The notes beneath the pieces are model-generated. The model was not told where the DNA came from and did not search any database. It saw nothing but the letters and a program-made list of their open reading frames with translations. Below are positions 11,638 to 23,390 of a stretch of 64,000 bases of DNA, one piece after another (position 1 is the stretch's first letter; every line of letters starts with the position of its first letter). The position numbers and the translations under genes are program-made. The stretch lies in NCBI GenBank assembly GCA_036583965.1, contig JAZBQD010000027.1, positions 10,331,187 to 10,395,186 of the forward strand, given 5' to 3'. Source of the stretch: Prunella strophiata (Eukaryota > Chordata > Aves > Passeriformes > Prunellidae).

Positions 11638-14603
11638 TTTGGATTTTAAGATTCCCCCTCTGTACACTCTTATTTAAAATGAATATACCAGACTTGACTT
11701 TTGTTATCCTTATGTACCAGTTACCCTGGCTGACTCCTGTTCTTGTCTTTATTTGAAATAATTGGATGCTTGGGCTTCTGCAAGTTACATTGTCCTAGAT
11801 GTCTGGGAATGTCTTTGGGTTAAGCTTTGGACATTAAATCTTTGCATAGAGATCATCATGCAATGGACTGTCACCTTCAAGTCTGTTCCTTATCTGGTAC
11901 ATCATAGCAAAGACATTTATCATAGTCAGGGCTGTGGTGGCTACAGATTTACTGAGCTGTGGTGCCCCAGTGCACTCTGGGGTGCAGGACTCTTCTACCT
12001 GGGAATTAACACCAAAGAAGTTGGAAACAGTATGAAAAGATGCTGGAGAAAGTTACAAATAAATTTGCAGTGTAGGGGAGAATGAGACAGGCATTGCATC
12101 ATGTACTTTATTTCCAGCACTGAACCTTTGGGAAGGAGTAATAAGTGGAGAAGGTAGATTTTTCTACCCCTGGGTAACTCAAGCTGTTTGAAAACAGTCA
12201 CACTGAACTGGATGTAAATCAATGGTCTCAATGTCATCTGCTCATAGAGTAAGGAACCATAATTCCCTCTGCACCAGGAATCAGTAGGGTGAATTCTGTG
12301 TCCAGGGTTTTAGTGAATTCAAGCAAAATGGTTTCAAAATCAATGGATCTATAATGGGCACTTGGTAAAGGGTACCTAACCTCTCTCTGTATGAGAGCCC
12401 TCTAATAGCAGTTCAGGATTGTGGTGATTCTGTGCCTTGGGGAGTTGAAAAGCTGGTTGGCTTGGGGCTGCAGAGGACAATCACTGGAGGGCTGTCTGCC
12501 CTCTGATTTTTTTTGTTTGTGGCATGTGTGCAAAACAGGATTAGCTCCACAAAGTGTTTGTTTTTCTCTTAAAATAGCTTAATTTTTCTAGTGTTAGACA
12601 GCCATAGTGTTTCATGCTGGGTCTGAAATGTCAGCTATCTTCCTTTGGATCCCAACTCTTCTTACTTTGCAGCTGAAGCAAAGCAGTTGTGTGTTGGCAC
12701 CAGTGCTGCCTTCTCAGTGGCTTGGCTGGGAGAAATGTGCTTATGGCTTCTTTGCCTAGAGAGCTCTGCTTGAAGAATACTGCCAGCCTGGGAGCAGCAT
12801 CCTTCCTCTTTCACTTGCTCTGCTGTGTGTGTCTATAGCTTTCTTGAAAATGTTTTATTTTGTTGGGATGTTTGTTTCCTGTTGGGAGCCATTTTCCTGG
12901 ATGGGTTCAGTCCCTTTCCTCCTGAAGCTCCTGGCTGGCAAAGACCTACTGGGCCATCTTGAGGTCATCCCTGGTATTTTCCCTCCAGCATATTCTCATG
13001 TGCCTTGTCCAGTGACACTCTGTATCCTCAGGAGTGGATGATGGGGTGTGTGCAGGACTTGGGAGGACACCGGAGGTGCAGATTAACTTTTTGTAACTTT
13101 TTGAGCTGAGTCCATTTCATGTGGGAGTCACCTTTTTCTGTGTTTGGCTGTTGGCAGCCTGGCACCCCAAAGGCAGTGTCACGTGCTCAGACATTGATGT
13201 GGACCAGGTGTTAGCAATGATGTGAGGCATATGGAGGTGGCAGTAGAAGAAAGCAGAATAGAGAAGTCTGTGGGACGAAGACAGAGGAAGCAGGTGATGT
13301 CCTGACAGGCTTGTGTCCGGGAAGCTCATACTGCCCAGGACTTCATCCTGCCTTGGTCCTACCAGCTTTGCCTCTCTTGGAGCAAGGATTTCTCCTCCCC
13401 TCTGCCTGGCACCTACACCCTGGGACACCTTTCATTTTTCCTCCGTAGGTGCCTCTTGGTCATCTCTAATTTCCTTGCTTCAGTTTTTCCATGTGAATGT
13501 TGAACCAGGTCTCAGTGTTGACTGTCGGCCAGCATGCCCAAGGTGCCTGGGCACCGCCTGAGTTCAGTTCCTCATCTCTGCTGGAGTCACATCTGTCCCT
13601 GCAAGCCGGGTGGATGGAGTAGGCTGGTGGGAGGTTGCCAAAATCTCTCCTCCAGCTCACAATGCTCCCAGCTCTGAAGAGAACTTTTACATTTTATGGA
13701 CCGTTTAGCTTCCCAATGGTGATCCTAATTCTTCACAGCATGTATATGCCGTTTCTTGGTTATTAAAAGGACCCCTGAAAAGGAGCTGCCCTCTGAGTCT
13801 CTTCCATGCAGTTAATTGCAGGAAGGTTTTCCTTAGACTGTGAGGCTTAATATTTCCAAACTCTCCCTATGCTAAGAGGGTGAATTACTACCCAGGTTTC
13901 CCCACAGCTGCAGAGACTGACCCTTGTGCACCGTCAGTAAGCAGGCACAGAAGGAACACTTATGCTCGGAGTAGTTCAGACTTGGAATTGCTGTGGAGGA
14001 TGTTCACTTGATTTCTGCACAAAGCTCAAGAGTGCTTTAAAGATTGTCTGGCCAAGTGTCTCACTCTTTCATCTCTATATCCTTATTTTGTGTGACACTT
14101 CAGGTGCCAAAGTAGCCTCCTTTCCTTGGGGGCCCAAGCAAGCACCATGTTTACTGGGAAAGGAGTGATTACCTTGGACTGACTGACAGGTCAGCCAAAG
14201 GTTGGATGGATGGATGGACTGGAGGTGATTCAAGCAGGGAAGTTCTTTGTCAAGTCACTGTGCTGTGTATGCGAAAACAGAGGCAGCAAGCCATTAGACT
14301 GTGTATTTCAGGTGTGAGAAAGTTGCTGAGGTCCCCTGGCATTGTGAAATGCCAAGTGAAATGTTGCTGCCATGTGGAGCACAGCAGTGTGTTGGAATTA
14401 ATGAGTCTGGTGCAGGAAGAGCACATGTGAACAGTCTGGAGGGTTAATATGTGAGGATGATGGACTTAGGCAGGGGTTTGCCATCAGGATTGCTGTGTTT
14501 GGGAAGCACGTTCTAATGGCAAGACCACATAAAAAGAAATTGGGACTTGCAAGGAGAGCACTAAAAGTCATCAATTGCCAAAGCTGTTTTGCGTTTGATG
14601 CAG

Positions 14604-14665
14604 GCCTGAAGCAAATTGCTGGCTTAAGGGGCTCTAAGCACCTGGGTCTTGCACTGGATTTACAG
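14604..14665 (+). other. Candidate cryptic or poison exon (speculative)
   Basis: A TTTTGCGTTTGATGCAG acceptor-like sequence ends at 14603 and a strong donor, ACAG followed by GTAAGG, begins at 14666, enclosing 62 bases. Spliced between exons B and C it would complete the split ATG, read ten more codons and stop (TAA), so inclusion would truncate ERI3. Strong isolated donors are common in long introns, and no transcript evidence is available here. Confidence 0.12.
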
Positions 14666-14879
14666 GTAAGGTGAAATTGAGAAGGTGCTAAGTAATTAAT
14701 TCCTCTTCCTGTGACCAGGATAGGAGATGGTTCTGACTTGCCGCTTCTCCTCAGAAGTTGCTTCAGAAGCTGGTAAGGGCTCTGGTTGTGAAACCCAGGA
14801 AGCAAAGAGGATCCCTGGGTGCCTGACAATTGCTTTTCTCTGTTGGTTCTTTCTTGCAGGCAGCCTCGGGCTGCCTGTC

Positions 14880-15170
14880 TCTTTGTTAAGAGAGTGACAG
14901 CAATGTGACACCGTGAAAATAATTACTAACAAATCACGGTGGTGACTGCAAACAGCTCGCTGTCTTCAGAGGCATGTCAGGGAGCATTAGAGCAGGGCCG
15001 TGGGAGCAGCAGAGCGGCTAGGGGCTCTTTCTGTGCTCTAGGCTGAGGGAAGATCTTCGGAGACCTTTGGCGCCTGCCACCCCCACATCATTCCTTCCTC
15101 GTTGGTTCTTTCTTTCCTCCCTTCCCTGCCTTTGCCATCAATAATTAAGCCCATTAATTGCACAGTGAGT
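14880..15170. promoter_or_regulatory. Candidate conserved non-coding element with inverted repeat
   Basis: Exact arms CACCGTGA (14909-14916) and TCACGGTG (14934-14941) flank an AT-rich 17-base centre containing AATAATTACTAA. CpG-retaining sequence follows (GCAGAGCGGCTAGG, CTTCGGAGACC, TTGGCGCCTG), then ATCAATAATTAAG...ATTAATTGC at the right edge. The mix of preserved CpGs and TAAT cores is typical of vertebrate developmental enhancers. This is inference from composition. Confidence 0.3.
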
Positions 15171-15904
15171 TTAGAAAAGCTGCTAATGGTAAGACAGGGC
15201 TTCTGCCTTCCCTGGAATCAGCAACTAGACACAGAACAATAAAAAAAATTCTGGAGAGATATCATGGGCAGAAGCACATCCAAGCTGTGTTTTCCATCTT
15301 GCAGCTCTCATGTGTTGCCCTGGGCAGTAATGTTTATCAGCAGCGTGACCCTAGGAATTCATGGGCTGCTGGTACAGTTGAGAATGGCCCATGTCCTTGT
15401 CCTCAGGAGCCTTCAGTCTCGGTGAATCTGAGGTGGGTGTGTATTTGTGCAGAGCATCACAGCAAATGTGCAGTTACCTGGCATGTCTAGCAAAAAAAGT
15501 GGGCAGAAGAATGAGGGTGTTCCAGGATACAGTAAAGATGGTGCTGTTCAGTGTGACTGAAGCTGCAGGTGAAGACAATCCTTCAGGGAATAAGGAGCGA
15601 ACAGGTCACGTGTGAGGAAGGTGGCTGGTACCAAGTAGAGCATTTGGGGGAGTTTCTGCAGGGATGAGCCCCTGTGGCTGTGTTGGAGTGGAGACCCTTC
15701 TGCAGGTCTGCACAGAGTCTGAGGGAAGCTCCCTCTAAAGCCTCTTATTATATTGATATAAAGCTCCCTCCAAAGGTCGGGTCTAGCAGAGATACTGATA
15801 GGAAACTGGAAGGCAGCTGCTGGCTGGAGTGTCCTTCAGCAGCATTGATAATCAAACCCCTGGGCAAGCTTTGAGAGGGAGCTCACAGCCTCCCCTCCCC
15901 TCCT

Positions 15905-16330
15905 TGTTCCTGGTGGTATTTCGTGCGGCAGTTTGAGCACAGGCCGTGCCGTTCGGCAGGGCTGTAAGGGGAGGCAGAAGGTGCGGATGGGAGCCTGCTC
16001 CCAGGCGCCTGCTCTACTGTGCAGTCTTCATTCCCATTCCCTTAGTTACTAAAGTGATTTTCCTGACTGTCACATCTGTAAATAATGTTGCTGGCGTATC
16101 TAGCTGGATGCAGAGTGGCGATGGATGGGGGAGGGCTGGCGCTGAGGGTGGCCCTAACAGCCCCTCTCCCCGACTCATACAATATTTATGCAGGGCTGGG
16201 AGTCGGCGGCACTGACCTCTGGGTCGTGCTGTTAAACAGCTCCCGCAGCCCCTGCATCCTAATTGCTGCACTTGTCCTTTGCTCTGGAGGATTCGCTGCT
16301 CCTTCTCTCTGGCGAAGCAAATACTAATGG
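15905..16330. promoter_or_regulatory. Candidate regulatory element, CpG-retaining
   Basis: More than a dozen CpGs (for example TTCGTGCGGC, GCCGTGCCGTTCGG, GAGTCGGCGGCACTG, GATTCGCTG, TGGCGAAGC) are interspersed with AT-rich motifs such as ACAATATTTATGCAG and CATCCTAATTGC. It is not long or dense enough for a classical CpG island. There is no exon signature or conserved reading frame. Confidence 0.32.
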
Positions 16331-17089
16331 CAGCTTGTGCTTGGGGGTGGGAGCGGTCTCTTCCCCACAAGGAAAAGACAAACTTGTTTTCCCCTGTGCA
16401 TGTGTAATTTGCACAGAAACCTGTGCTCAGACCCTGTTACCCAATGTGCCAGTCTCCCCAGGGCTGACAGCATGGGAGCCCAAGAAGCTGCTGTGCATGC
16501 CGTTTTGGGTTGTGTATCATCAGAGGGCACAGGAAGGCAGTTTACCCCATCCCACTGGCTCCTATTAGGATTTCTCTCTTGCCTTTAGTGGGGAGTGGGA
16601 AGAAGAAGCAATCTCAGAAGTCAGTTGAGAGAGTAGAACTGGGTGATGTGGTGCCAAAGGAAAGCAGAGATGATGCCAGGAAAGAAGAGAGATTCAAACA
16701 GGGTCACAAAACAGAATGGCATCTTTTCTTGTAGATAAATGGTCTACTTCAGTGAGTGGAAAAAGAGGTGATGCAGAAGGCTGGAGGCTCCCTCTGTGGA
16801 TGAGGAGCTCTTCCCCTTGCAAGTGGTACAACCTTGGCTGAAGGTGGAGACAGACCTGGCAAATGGGTTTTCAGCTGATTCAAGTGATTCAAGAAAGCAC
16901 AAAAGGCAAAACTTCTGATTGCTAGAGCTTTCCCCTATGCTTTCTGGCCAGGCTCTGTCCTGCTTGGGTTTCATGTCAGGTGTCTGCAAGTCCAGTGACC
17001 TGACTGACCACCCACGTCCCTTATCCTGCCTTCCTGGGTTGGCAGGTCCCTGCTGTGACTAGAAAAGTGCTGTTTAGGCTGGAGACTAA

Positions 17090-17225
17090 TGGCCTTTAAG
17101 TGACATGATTGTATTATGTTAAGCGTCTATAGGCTTTACCATTAGCACTAAACAGTTTATGACTCATAGCAGAGGAGCCCTTGTCCTGAAGAGTTTATTC
17201 GCTAAATGGTCCGGACAGACAAGGC
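17090..17225. promoter_or_regulatory. Candidate small conserved element
   Basis: The AT-rich block contains TTATGTTAAGCG, ACCATTAGCAC, CAGTTTATGACTCA (AP-1-like TGACTCA at 17160-17166) and TTTATTCGCTAAATGGTCCGG. Preserved CpGs beside TTA/TAA cores set it apart from the flanks. Support is weak. Confidence 0.22.
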
Positions 17226-17661
17226 TTGGAAGAGGCAAGGTTTCCTCCTGCCTGTCAGAGAGCAGATCTAGGGAAGGTCTGGCACAGGACATGTATTCTT
17301 AGTTTAGAGGAGCACCTTGACTCTAGGTCTTGTGTGTTTCGGTTTCCTGGGGAGAAATACTTCTGCAGTGAGATTTGTACAGTGGGAGGAGAATAATATT
17401 TAATTTTAGTTTAGTTTTTGTGCATGTTTTGGTTTCAAGGGGGCTTAGACATGATGTGTTGTGGGTACATCCATTTCATCAGATATATTCCCTTACTCAG
17501 TGCATAATTACAGTGTTCTGCAGCAGGAGTCTGAATGCTCCCTCTTAAAGCAGCTCGTATGCAGAGAACCAAGTGATTACTACATTAGTGTCTGTATGAA
17601 AGGCTTATCAAGAGACCTTAGAGAAAGGACATACTATGTGTAATCAGGATCTGCTGGAGCA

Positions 17662-17912
17662 TGATTCACAGAATAATTTAAATAGAGATTTTTAATCCAA
17701 CCACCTGTTCAAAGTAGAGCTAACTTCAAACTTAGATTGGGTTGCTCTGGGTCTTCTCCAGATGAGTTTGAATATCTCCAGGGGAGGAGATTTTGCCACC
17801 AGTCTGTTCCAGAGCTTTATTACCTGCATGGTGAAGAGTTTTTCCTAAAGACAAATTGGACATTCCCCTGCTGCAGCCTGTGGTCGTGATGCATGATTTT
17901 CACTGAGAACAC
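17662..17912 (-). mobile_element. CR1 LINE fragment, antisense
   Basis: In the + direction it reads as the reverse complement of a CR1 3' end: TTCACAGAATAATTTAA...AATCCAACC at the left, then GGTTGCTCTGGGTCTTCTCCAG, GAATATCTCCAGGGGAGGAGATT, CTGTTCCAGAGCTTTATTACC and GTGAAGAGTTTTTCCTAA, with the segment coding the CR1 C-terminal region at the right. The 3' end of the element is at 17662. It is truncated and non-coding. Confidence 0.88.
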
Positions 17913-20900
17913 AGTATGCAATTTTGTACACTGCTCTTCATAAGATGCTGTATAATGTCATGTTTAGTAAGCAGACAGACTCTCACACCAAGGTTATGTG
18001 TAAAAATCTGTTTGTAGGGGTTTTTCATAGGGTCAGGTTCCCAAGCCTAGGGAGGCAACCTCAGCCTTGGAGACTTTGCAGTTTCTCTTTCCTTGGGAGC
18101 AGTGTCATGCATTTCTGATGTCAAAGGGAAGTCCACCTAGTTGTTCTCCATGTCTGGAAGGGATGGTGAGAATATTTGCTCTGTTCCTCCACCAATATGG
18201 AGTAGTGCAAATCTTCTGCCTGCTGCACTTCTAATCTCAGCTGAACCATGGAGCCAGCAAGCTCTGGTTTCCTGCATGGTAATTAAGTACTTATTTAAAA
18301 ATCAAGAAGCTCAGTTCTGATCCTACTATCCCTGGCTGTTTACAAACTCCAGGTAGAGTTACTCTAGATTTACTCCCACATGCCTAGCAGCGGAATCAGG
18401 CCCAGTAAATAGAGCTATGAATCTTTTTAAGAGAAGCTGTTAAGAAGTAGCACATAGATTTATTGTAGTATCATGTGTGTGCAATTGTTGATGAACATCT
18501 TCTGTTGGAGGCTGAATACCTGCTGTGTTACAGCCTTGCTTTTAATGTTGAGATAGCATCTCTGCCAGCATCTTGCTGATGCACAGACAGATACCCATAA
18601 AAGGGCCAGATCTTGCTTGGTGTTAAATGCCTTCATGTTTCATTAAGGTTGATGGCAGTGGAAGGCACACATTGCTTTGCAGGACGAGCGAGTCACGACG
18701 AGCCACTTGCCCTATGTGCTTTTTGTGGCAGAATTATGTCCCTAGTGTATGCATTGCTCTGGCTGCAGAAGGCTAACACCCTTTTCCATTCACCAGCAAG
18801 TGGCTTGGAAAACAAGAGTCTTGAGGTTCTCTCAAATTTCTTAGTACCCAGCAAACATTTAGAGAATATGGATCACACTCTTAGGATGTGATGGGTGTTC
18901 AGGTATTTCAGCCAATGCTGCTATGAGTCTTGAGTGTTAAGGCTTGCAGCTTGCCTTTTAGGCTTCCTAGGCAGGAATTTGTCCGGTAGAGAGAGAATGC
19001 AGAGGGAGTCTGTGCAGAATTGGCATTACAGAAAAAGAAAAGATCTGGAAGTGCCAGGTATTAGCCTTGCTGCTTAGCCTGTGTTTTTGGCCTCATTACA
19101 CTAATCCAATTAAAGGTTGATGGGAAAAGATAACACACACTCCAGTGAAGGGGTTTGTGTGGCAACTGCTTTCCTTCCTGGGCATCTGGAGTGGCCTAAG
19201 TTACGTTGTGCATCACCACACCTCCTCAGGCCCTGCAGACCCACTGGTGCCTCCATGTGCCATGGTGTGTGCTCTTCTCCTGCATTGTGTCTCTCTTATT
19301 ACTAATGGAGCATGGATGCATTTTAGCTGCTGGTCAGCCCTCATTAATATCCAGAGATGACAGGTTGACATTTGTAAAGAAGACTTGCATTGACCTTCAT
19401 GTTGTGCATCGGTGCGGTTGCCATACAGTGCCCTGTGCTGGATGCTTCTCCCTGTGCTGCCTCAGGAATGCATTTGTGTTAGCAAAGGGACTGACTGCTC
19501 TGTAACCCTTTGCTGCTGTCAGGAGTGCAAGCAGTGTGTCTGGATGTCTCTGCATCCCTCTGCCCATTCCAGGACTGGTTGCTGTAGAGCCTCTATGCAT
19601 CCCAGTGAACAGGACTGGAGGGTGTTGGGGTTGCACTTGTGGCTCCTTGTGGAAGTTTGTTATTTGGATACTGGGCCTTAATGGAAGACAGTTTTATGCC
19701 AATAGCAATGACCCCACTTCTTGTTTTTCTGGGCTCTTGTCTGGGGAAGCAGTAGAAGAAAAGGCTGTGGTGCCCAGGCATCCTGAGTGCTGTCAGTTGC
19801 CTTTCTCTCCCCCAGCCCACGCCATCCTGGCTTGAGGACTGCTGCAGCCTGCTCAACAATGACATTTATTAACAGAGGGGGCTTTGAAAAAAGGCAGGCT
19901 GCTCCTGCAAAGGCTTCTCACTGTAACTCTGTCTCCTCTCACCAGCCCGTCTGAGGCAATGGCTGCTGGTGTTGAAATTCATTAGTGTTACCTGACAGGC
20001 GATGGAGGCTTGCTCTGTCTGTTCCCACTTCCCTGCTCTCATGTCCCTGCTTCATGCATGCTGATATTTAAAGTTGATGTGTAGCTCATAGGCTTGTTGC
20101 ACTGTGACAAGTCTGGGGGTGGTTGAGAGAACTGAGAGGGTGGAAGGAAAGCAAAGAGGGAGGGAGATGGGACCTGTCTCAGGGTTTCTGTGAAAGCCCG
20201 GGGCTTTTCAGACCCTCTTCAGATGTACTGTCTTTCCACAAGCTACTGCTTGTGAATTTTAAGAACAGCTATGCAGGTGTGGTTTGTCCGGCACTGATGG
20301 GGGGCAGAGAGAGATGGCACTGTGTGTGCTTGGTGAGGGCTTATCTGGTGGAAAGCAAGAGCAGGTGGGCTCCTCTGGCCTCTTGGCTGGTCTGTGGGGC
20401 TGAGAAGTTGTGAGTGGAGAGCCAGAGGTCTGGCACGGGGTTTGTACTTTATTTTGGACAGAAGCATGTTTGCACTGAGTGGCAAAGTGACTCCAGCACT
20501 GAGGAGGAGACACCTCCCTGCCAAAGCTTTTGGATACACAGGAAAGTTGCCCCAGTCTAACCTGAATTACTGGGATGAGGGAGTTGGGGTTTGGGGATTT
20601 TTGTGGAGGTGTATGTCAGCATGTTTCAGATTTTGTAGGTTGTGATGTGGCTTGGGCTGTTCTTTATGCGTGGGCCACTCTGCTGTGTGTGGGTGCTGTG
20701 ACATCACCTTGGCAGAGGCCTCCTGGTCTGGCCCTGTGGTTTCAGCAGTCTGCAGCTGCCTCTTTGGGAGGGTATGAATCTACCTAAACTGTTTTGAATT
20801 CCTAGCTTGGCCCCATCTCATGTAAGTGCAGGTTAAGTGCAGACAGGTGCAGCTTTGCCTGTTGTGGTGCCATTTCTCTGCTAAATCAGTTCAGGTGCCT

Positions 20901-21464
20901 TAGCATAGGATGTTACTCCCTTGCTAGCTTGTGCTGTTGGGAGAGGACACCTAAGCTTTCCTCTTGGCTGGGCAGACATGCCACTCTACATCAAAACAGA
21001 GGAGCACCTCTGAGCTGTGTGGTCCAGAGGGTTGACCTAGCCTTGCTTTGAATGAAGGGGCCCAACTGAGGTGGTTTGACAACGCCTCTCTTTCACCATG
21101 GTGCTGTTGTGTGCTTCAGCATCCAAGCAGCTTCCTTCATCAGTGAAGGATTTCCAGGGCAGCAGCCTGCTAGTGCTCTCCTTTGTAGCCCAATGCACAA
21201 GTGTTGACCAGGACACAATTAAAATGTTCTGCATCTCTTACAACGCAAGGTCTCCAGGGAATGGATTTTTTGGGAAGGTTAAGATCAGGTCTATAAACCC
21301 CAAATTTAATGTCCTTTTATCTTCCCATAGAGGAACTTGTTCTTTTAACTGCCTTGATATCAACACACTCTGTGTGTAGCAAGTGGCCCAATTTCTTTGT
21401 CTCCTGACATCCTGAACCCAGAAGCAGATGGACGTTAACCAGCTCTGATTAGTTGGGAGAATCA

Positions 21465-21690
21465 AGCATTAATTTTTTATACGCCAGAACCACCTGAGTG
21501 ACGGAAATCAATTATGGCTGCCCCTCCCCCTTCCATATTAATGTGTTGGCTCTGAGCAGAGATGGAGGGACCTGTTGAAATGAGAAACCCCTATTTCTTC
21601 GTTTGACCCTCTAGATAATTAGGGTTAAATTGATATGCTATCGCACTGGTGACACATTTTATCTGCCTCTGTTTGTACAAGAGGATACAA
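21465..21690. promoter_or_regulatory. Candidate conserved non-coding element
   Basis: The sequence contains TATACGCCAG, GAGTGACGGAAATCAATTATGG, CCATATTAATGTG, TTCTTCGTTTGACC, AGATAATTAGGGTTAAATTGATATGC and TATCGCACTGG. Preserved CpGs and several TAAT/ATTA homeodomain cores in a 225-base block are characteristic of vertebrate enhancers. No ORF or repeat explains it. Confidence 0.33.
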
Positions 21691-21803
21691 TAGTGGAGGA
21701 AGGACCAATTTGTGCCCTGCTTTAGCTAACCAGACTGAGATAAAAGGTGTCACTAGTATGATAACGTTCTTGCCTCATGCTCCTTTATTGTTGCTCAATT
21801 TGC

Positions 21804-21820
21804 CTTTTTTTTTTTTTTTT
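21804..21820. repeat. Poly-T tract
   Basis: A run of 17 T precedes AATCTTG. It separates the two candidate elements on either side. Confidence 0.95.
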
Positions 21821-21839
21821 AATCTTGTTCTTTTTCTTT

Positions 21840-22080
21840 CAGTACCCTTGGTCATATTTTAACTCCATGCCATCGCATAATGACGCCCTGCTAAATGTGT
21901 GTGGAGATAGGCAACTCTGGCTGACAGCCTTCCCTGATAACCGAATTCCAGCCCATCCATCACCAGGCTGCTCTCCTTAACTTAAGGAAAGTGATAACTA
22001 AAGCAAGGCCGTTTATCACCGCCGAGCTGTGCGCTTCTTGCTGCCTTGGAGAGAGCTGGCTTCAACAGCAGAAATGCAGC
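21840..22080. promoter_or_regulatory. Candidate conserved non-coding element
   Basis: The block includes CCATCGCATAATGACGCCC, TGATAACCGAATTCC, AAGTGATAACTAAAGC, CCGTTTATCACCGCCGAGC and TGCGCTTC. There are at least seven CpGs with GATA-like (TGATAA, TTATCA) and ATAA cores. Together with 21465-21690 it forms a ~600-base cluster. Confidence 0.33.
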
Positions 22081-23261
22081 CATGTCACCTCACCTCCTAT
22101 TTGCATCCCGTTCATCTCCAGGCTCCATTTACCCTGCAGGGTGCTGAAGCAGGGCTGGATGGAAATCTGAGCCTGGGGTGGTGAAAGCTCTCTGAAAATG
22201 GTGCAGAGTTGCCACTGCTGACCATGGCCTAAGAAGGACTTAGACTTGCTTAGCTGGTAGAGGAGAGTGTGCTACCTGATGTCACTTGCTCTTCTGAGCA
22301 AAGGTGATCTGCATTTTGGGAGCAGGCATAAGTTATGTGCTCCCATCTCTGCTTCTGGGAGGACAGAGCACCAGAGCTGCATTGGAGGTTGGAAAATCCC
22401 ACAGCCATTTTCAAGTTTCCCTATATTGAATGCAGTTTGGCTGGTGGGGTGGTTTTTGAAAACCAGCTTTCTCCCCAAGGAGTGAGAGCTTCAGTGTTTG
22501 GGAAGCCAGTTAGACCTCATTCAAAAACTGGAAGGATCATGGGATATTGAATGCAGCAAAATGTGCCATTTCTCCCTTACCTGAGGGAGGGCCAAATCCT
22601 GAGCTCTCTGCTAAAGCAAAGCTGCCCTCAGTGAGTAAGTTTGGCTCTGGCAAGAGCAAGAAGCTGAGCATAAAAACCTATTTTTCAAATAAGTGAATGC
22701 TCAAGTGAATGGTGGCTCTGATAAATAGACATACTTCCTTACAGCCCATGGTACTTCTGTTCCTCAGGACAGCCACAGATGTGCCTTACTCAGTCCAGCC
22801 TGGAAAAGATGATAGAGAAACTCCTGCCTGGTCACCAGGCTGAAGTGGGGGGGACCACTGCAGGTGACAGTCTTGGAGCTGGGGGAAAGATTTTGCAGGG
22901 GTATTTTCCTCCCTGTAGCTACCGAGAAAACCTGGGTCCTGTGCAACGGAAGCCCCTGGTTCCCTGTGCCAGGAGTGCTGTATATTCAGACTAGACCAGA
23001 CCCATATAGCAATTCTTTGCTAATCCTTGCTCAGTGGCTGTGACCCCAGTGGCCTGGAGCCACCAGGACTGCATCTTTCAGATCAGGGACAGACTTATGT
23101 TTTGGTCTGTGCTGCCGACAGCTCGCCCAGGTTTTAACGTGAGTATTGGTCTCCTGGTGCTTGAAAAACTTGAAGCCCCTCTGCTGCTGACAAGAAATGA
23201 GGGGAGCACAAGCTTGTAGGGGGAGGGGGAATGTCCTGAGGTCACACAGCTTCACAGGCAG

Positions 23262-23390
23262 TTTCTGGGGTTGTTACTTGTTTGCAAAAATGTGTCATTT
23301 ATTTAGTTGACATATTTATTTGGAGCATTTATTTTCTCCAATTAAAGACCCACTGTCCAGCGCCCAGGGCACACTGCCATCAGTCTCAGT
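23262..23390 (+). repeat. Direct repeat, copy 1 (partner at 24798)
   Basis: The element starts TTTCTGGGGTTGTTACTT and includes a 30-base core (23294-23323, beginning GTCATTTATTTAGTTGAC) that is identical to 24842-24871. A looser match continues (TTAAAGACC...CCAGCGCCCAGGGCA against TTAAAGATCC...CCAGTGCCCCAGGCA). Copies are about 1.55 kb apart in the same orientation. I cannot place it in a known transposon family. Confidence 0.8.

Noticed and set aside
4054..21657. Shared motif TGCTxTCxCACTGGTGACACA at 4054 and 21636
   Set aside because: About 20 of 22 bases match, but roughly one such pair is expected by chance among all pairs in 64 kb, and the flanks do not align.
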